Shown here piece after piece: positions 7,334 through 7,598 of a stretch of DNA of 7,598 nucleotides. The notes beneath the pieces were generated by a model that made no database searches, was not told the origin of the DNA, and was given only the letters and a program-made list of their open reading frames with translations. The position numbers and the translations under genes are program-made. Within the stretch, counting starts at the first letter, position 1. Each line of letters begins with the position of its first letter. The stretch comes from Planctomycetota bacterium (GTDB lineage Bacteria > Planctomycetota > Phycisphaerae > WQYP01): NCBI GenBank assembly GCA_021852245.1, contig JAJZNY010000008.1, positions 1 through 7,598 of the forward strand. The letters are read 5' to 3'.

Positions 7334-7468
7334 TCAGCGGAATTTCAAGAGAACAAGCCGGTACAATACCGTCGCCACCATAGCCATGATATCTTGTGTA
7401 CGCCAATTATCGAGAAAGGTTGGATAGAAACCGGCAATGTCCAGCTCTCCGGCGAGTGCGCATCTCAC
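7334..7468 (-). CDS. Possible small membrane ORF, 44 codons
   Basis: A GTG at 7468-7466 begins an open frame that ends at a TGA (7336-7334). It reads MRCALAGELDIAGFYPTFLD at the start, and its C-terminal half is hydrophobic (IMAMVATVLYRLVLL, residues 27-41) with KFR after it, like a single short membrane segment with a positive end. AGG (7479-7477) sits 9 bases before the GTG. It lies 22 bases after the stop of the right-edge gene and 25 bases before the propeller start, so all three could be one transcript. Forty-four codons can be open by chance, and I recognise no family. The alternative is that this is only the 5' untranslated region of the propeller gene. Confidence 0.22.
   Translation of the reverse strand: MRCALAGELDIAGFYPTFLDNWRTQDIMAMVATVLYRLVLLKFR
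7359..7371. repeat. Perfect short inverted repeat upstream of the propeller gene
   Basis: CGGTA-caa-TACCG is a perfect 5-base inverted repeat with a 3-base spacer. On the minus strand it is followed by a pyrimidine-rich stretch (GCTTGTTCTCTT). It could be an operator, a weak terminator for the gene at the right edge, or chance. It lies 51 bases before the propeller ATG. Confidence 0.25.
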
Positions 7469-7490
7469 GGTACTTTACCTGAACGCCGCT

Positions 7491-7598
7491 TCAGCCGACC
7501 ATGTTCAGTTCGGCCATTGGGGGAAAGATTTCTCGAACAATCGGTTCAAGTTCCGTAATGATACGGATGGTGTGGTCCGGTTTGAAACGCCTGCGGTT
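7491..7598 (-). CDS. C-terminal 35 codons of an unrecognised protein, start outside window
   Basis: The minus strand is open from the right edge to a TGA at 7493-7491. It begins NRRRFKPDHTIRIITELEPI and ends with REIFPPMAELNMVG. The composition is protein-like: charged and hydrophobic residues alternate, with no low complexity. The frame is closed on the left and enters from the right, so this would be the end of a gene transcribed toward the propeller. I do not recognise the family, and 35 codons are too few to rule out chance. Confidence 0.45.
   Translation of the reverse strand, partial: NRRRFKPDHTIRIITELEPIVREIFPPMAELNMVG

Noticed and set aside
7145..7558. Plus-strand open frame of 137 codons at the right end
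   Set aside because: It overlaps the propeller signal peptide and the better supported minus-strand frames, and the product looks like random translation.
1..7598. Mobile element, CRISPR array, defence island or toxin-antitoxin pair
   Set aside because: No transposase or integrase motif, no regularly spaced repeats and no nuclease or toxin family could be seen; the genes are housekeeping or exported proteins.

Overview
The window reads as an ordinary stretch of a free-living bacterial chromosome with moderately high GC. The style of the P-protein, the signal-peptide-bearing GH42-like protein and the large PQQ-type propeller suggest Planctomycetota, possibly a Phycisphaerae-like lineage. This is inference from family resemblance; there is no rRNA or other marker in the window to confirm it.

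Layout, left to right. Positions 1-1073 (+) hold the 3' part of pheA, the bifunctional chorismate mutase/prephenate dehydratase; its start lies outside the window. A 204-base gap follows, with a weak terminator-like hairpin at its start and a TATAGT box 6 bases before the next ATG. Positions 1278-3176 (+) hold dnaX, the clamp-loader gamma/tau subunit of DNA polymerase III. It has a run of ten A residues at the end of the collar domain, and both alternative frames stop directly after the run. This is the expected layout of a gene that makes a short gamma-like and a long tau-like product. Positions 3148-5451 (+) hold an exported or membrane-anchored GH42-like glycoside hydrolase homologue whose start overlaps the end of dnaX. 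Positions 5461-7308 (-) hold a secreted PQQ-type beta-propeller protein, convergent with the hydrolase and separated by only 9 bases, with a GC-rich hairpin across both stop codons. The right 290 bases hold a possible 44-codon membrane ORF (-) and the last 35 codons of a further gene (-) that runs off the edge.

How the genes work together: pheA (phenylalanine synthesis) and dnaX (replication) are housekeeping genes with no evident functional link. dnaX and the hydrolase are probably co-transcribed because they overlap. The propeller belongs to the opposite-strand group and may be read from the gene at the right edge. I found no mobile element, CRISPR array, tRNA or rRNA, and no clear sign of a new multi-gene system. 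The most interesting points are the dnaX A10 slippage site, the altered ESRP motif in the PheA ACT domain, the missing Asn-Glu motif in the GH42-like protein, and a possible leaderless dnaX transcript.
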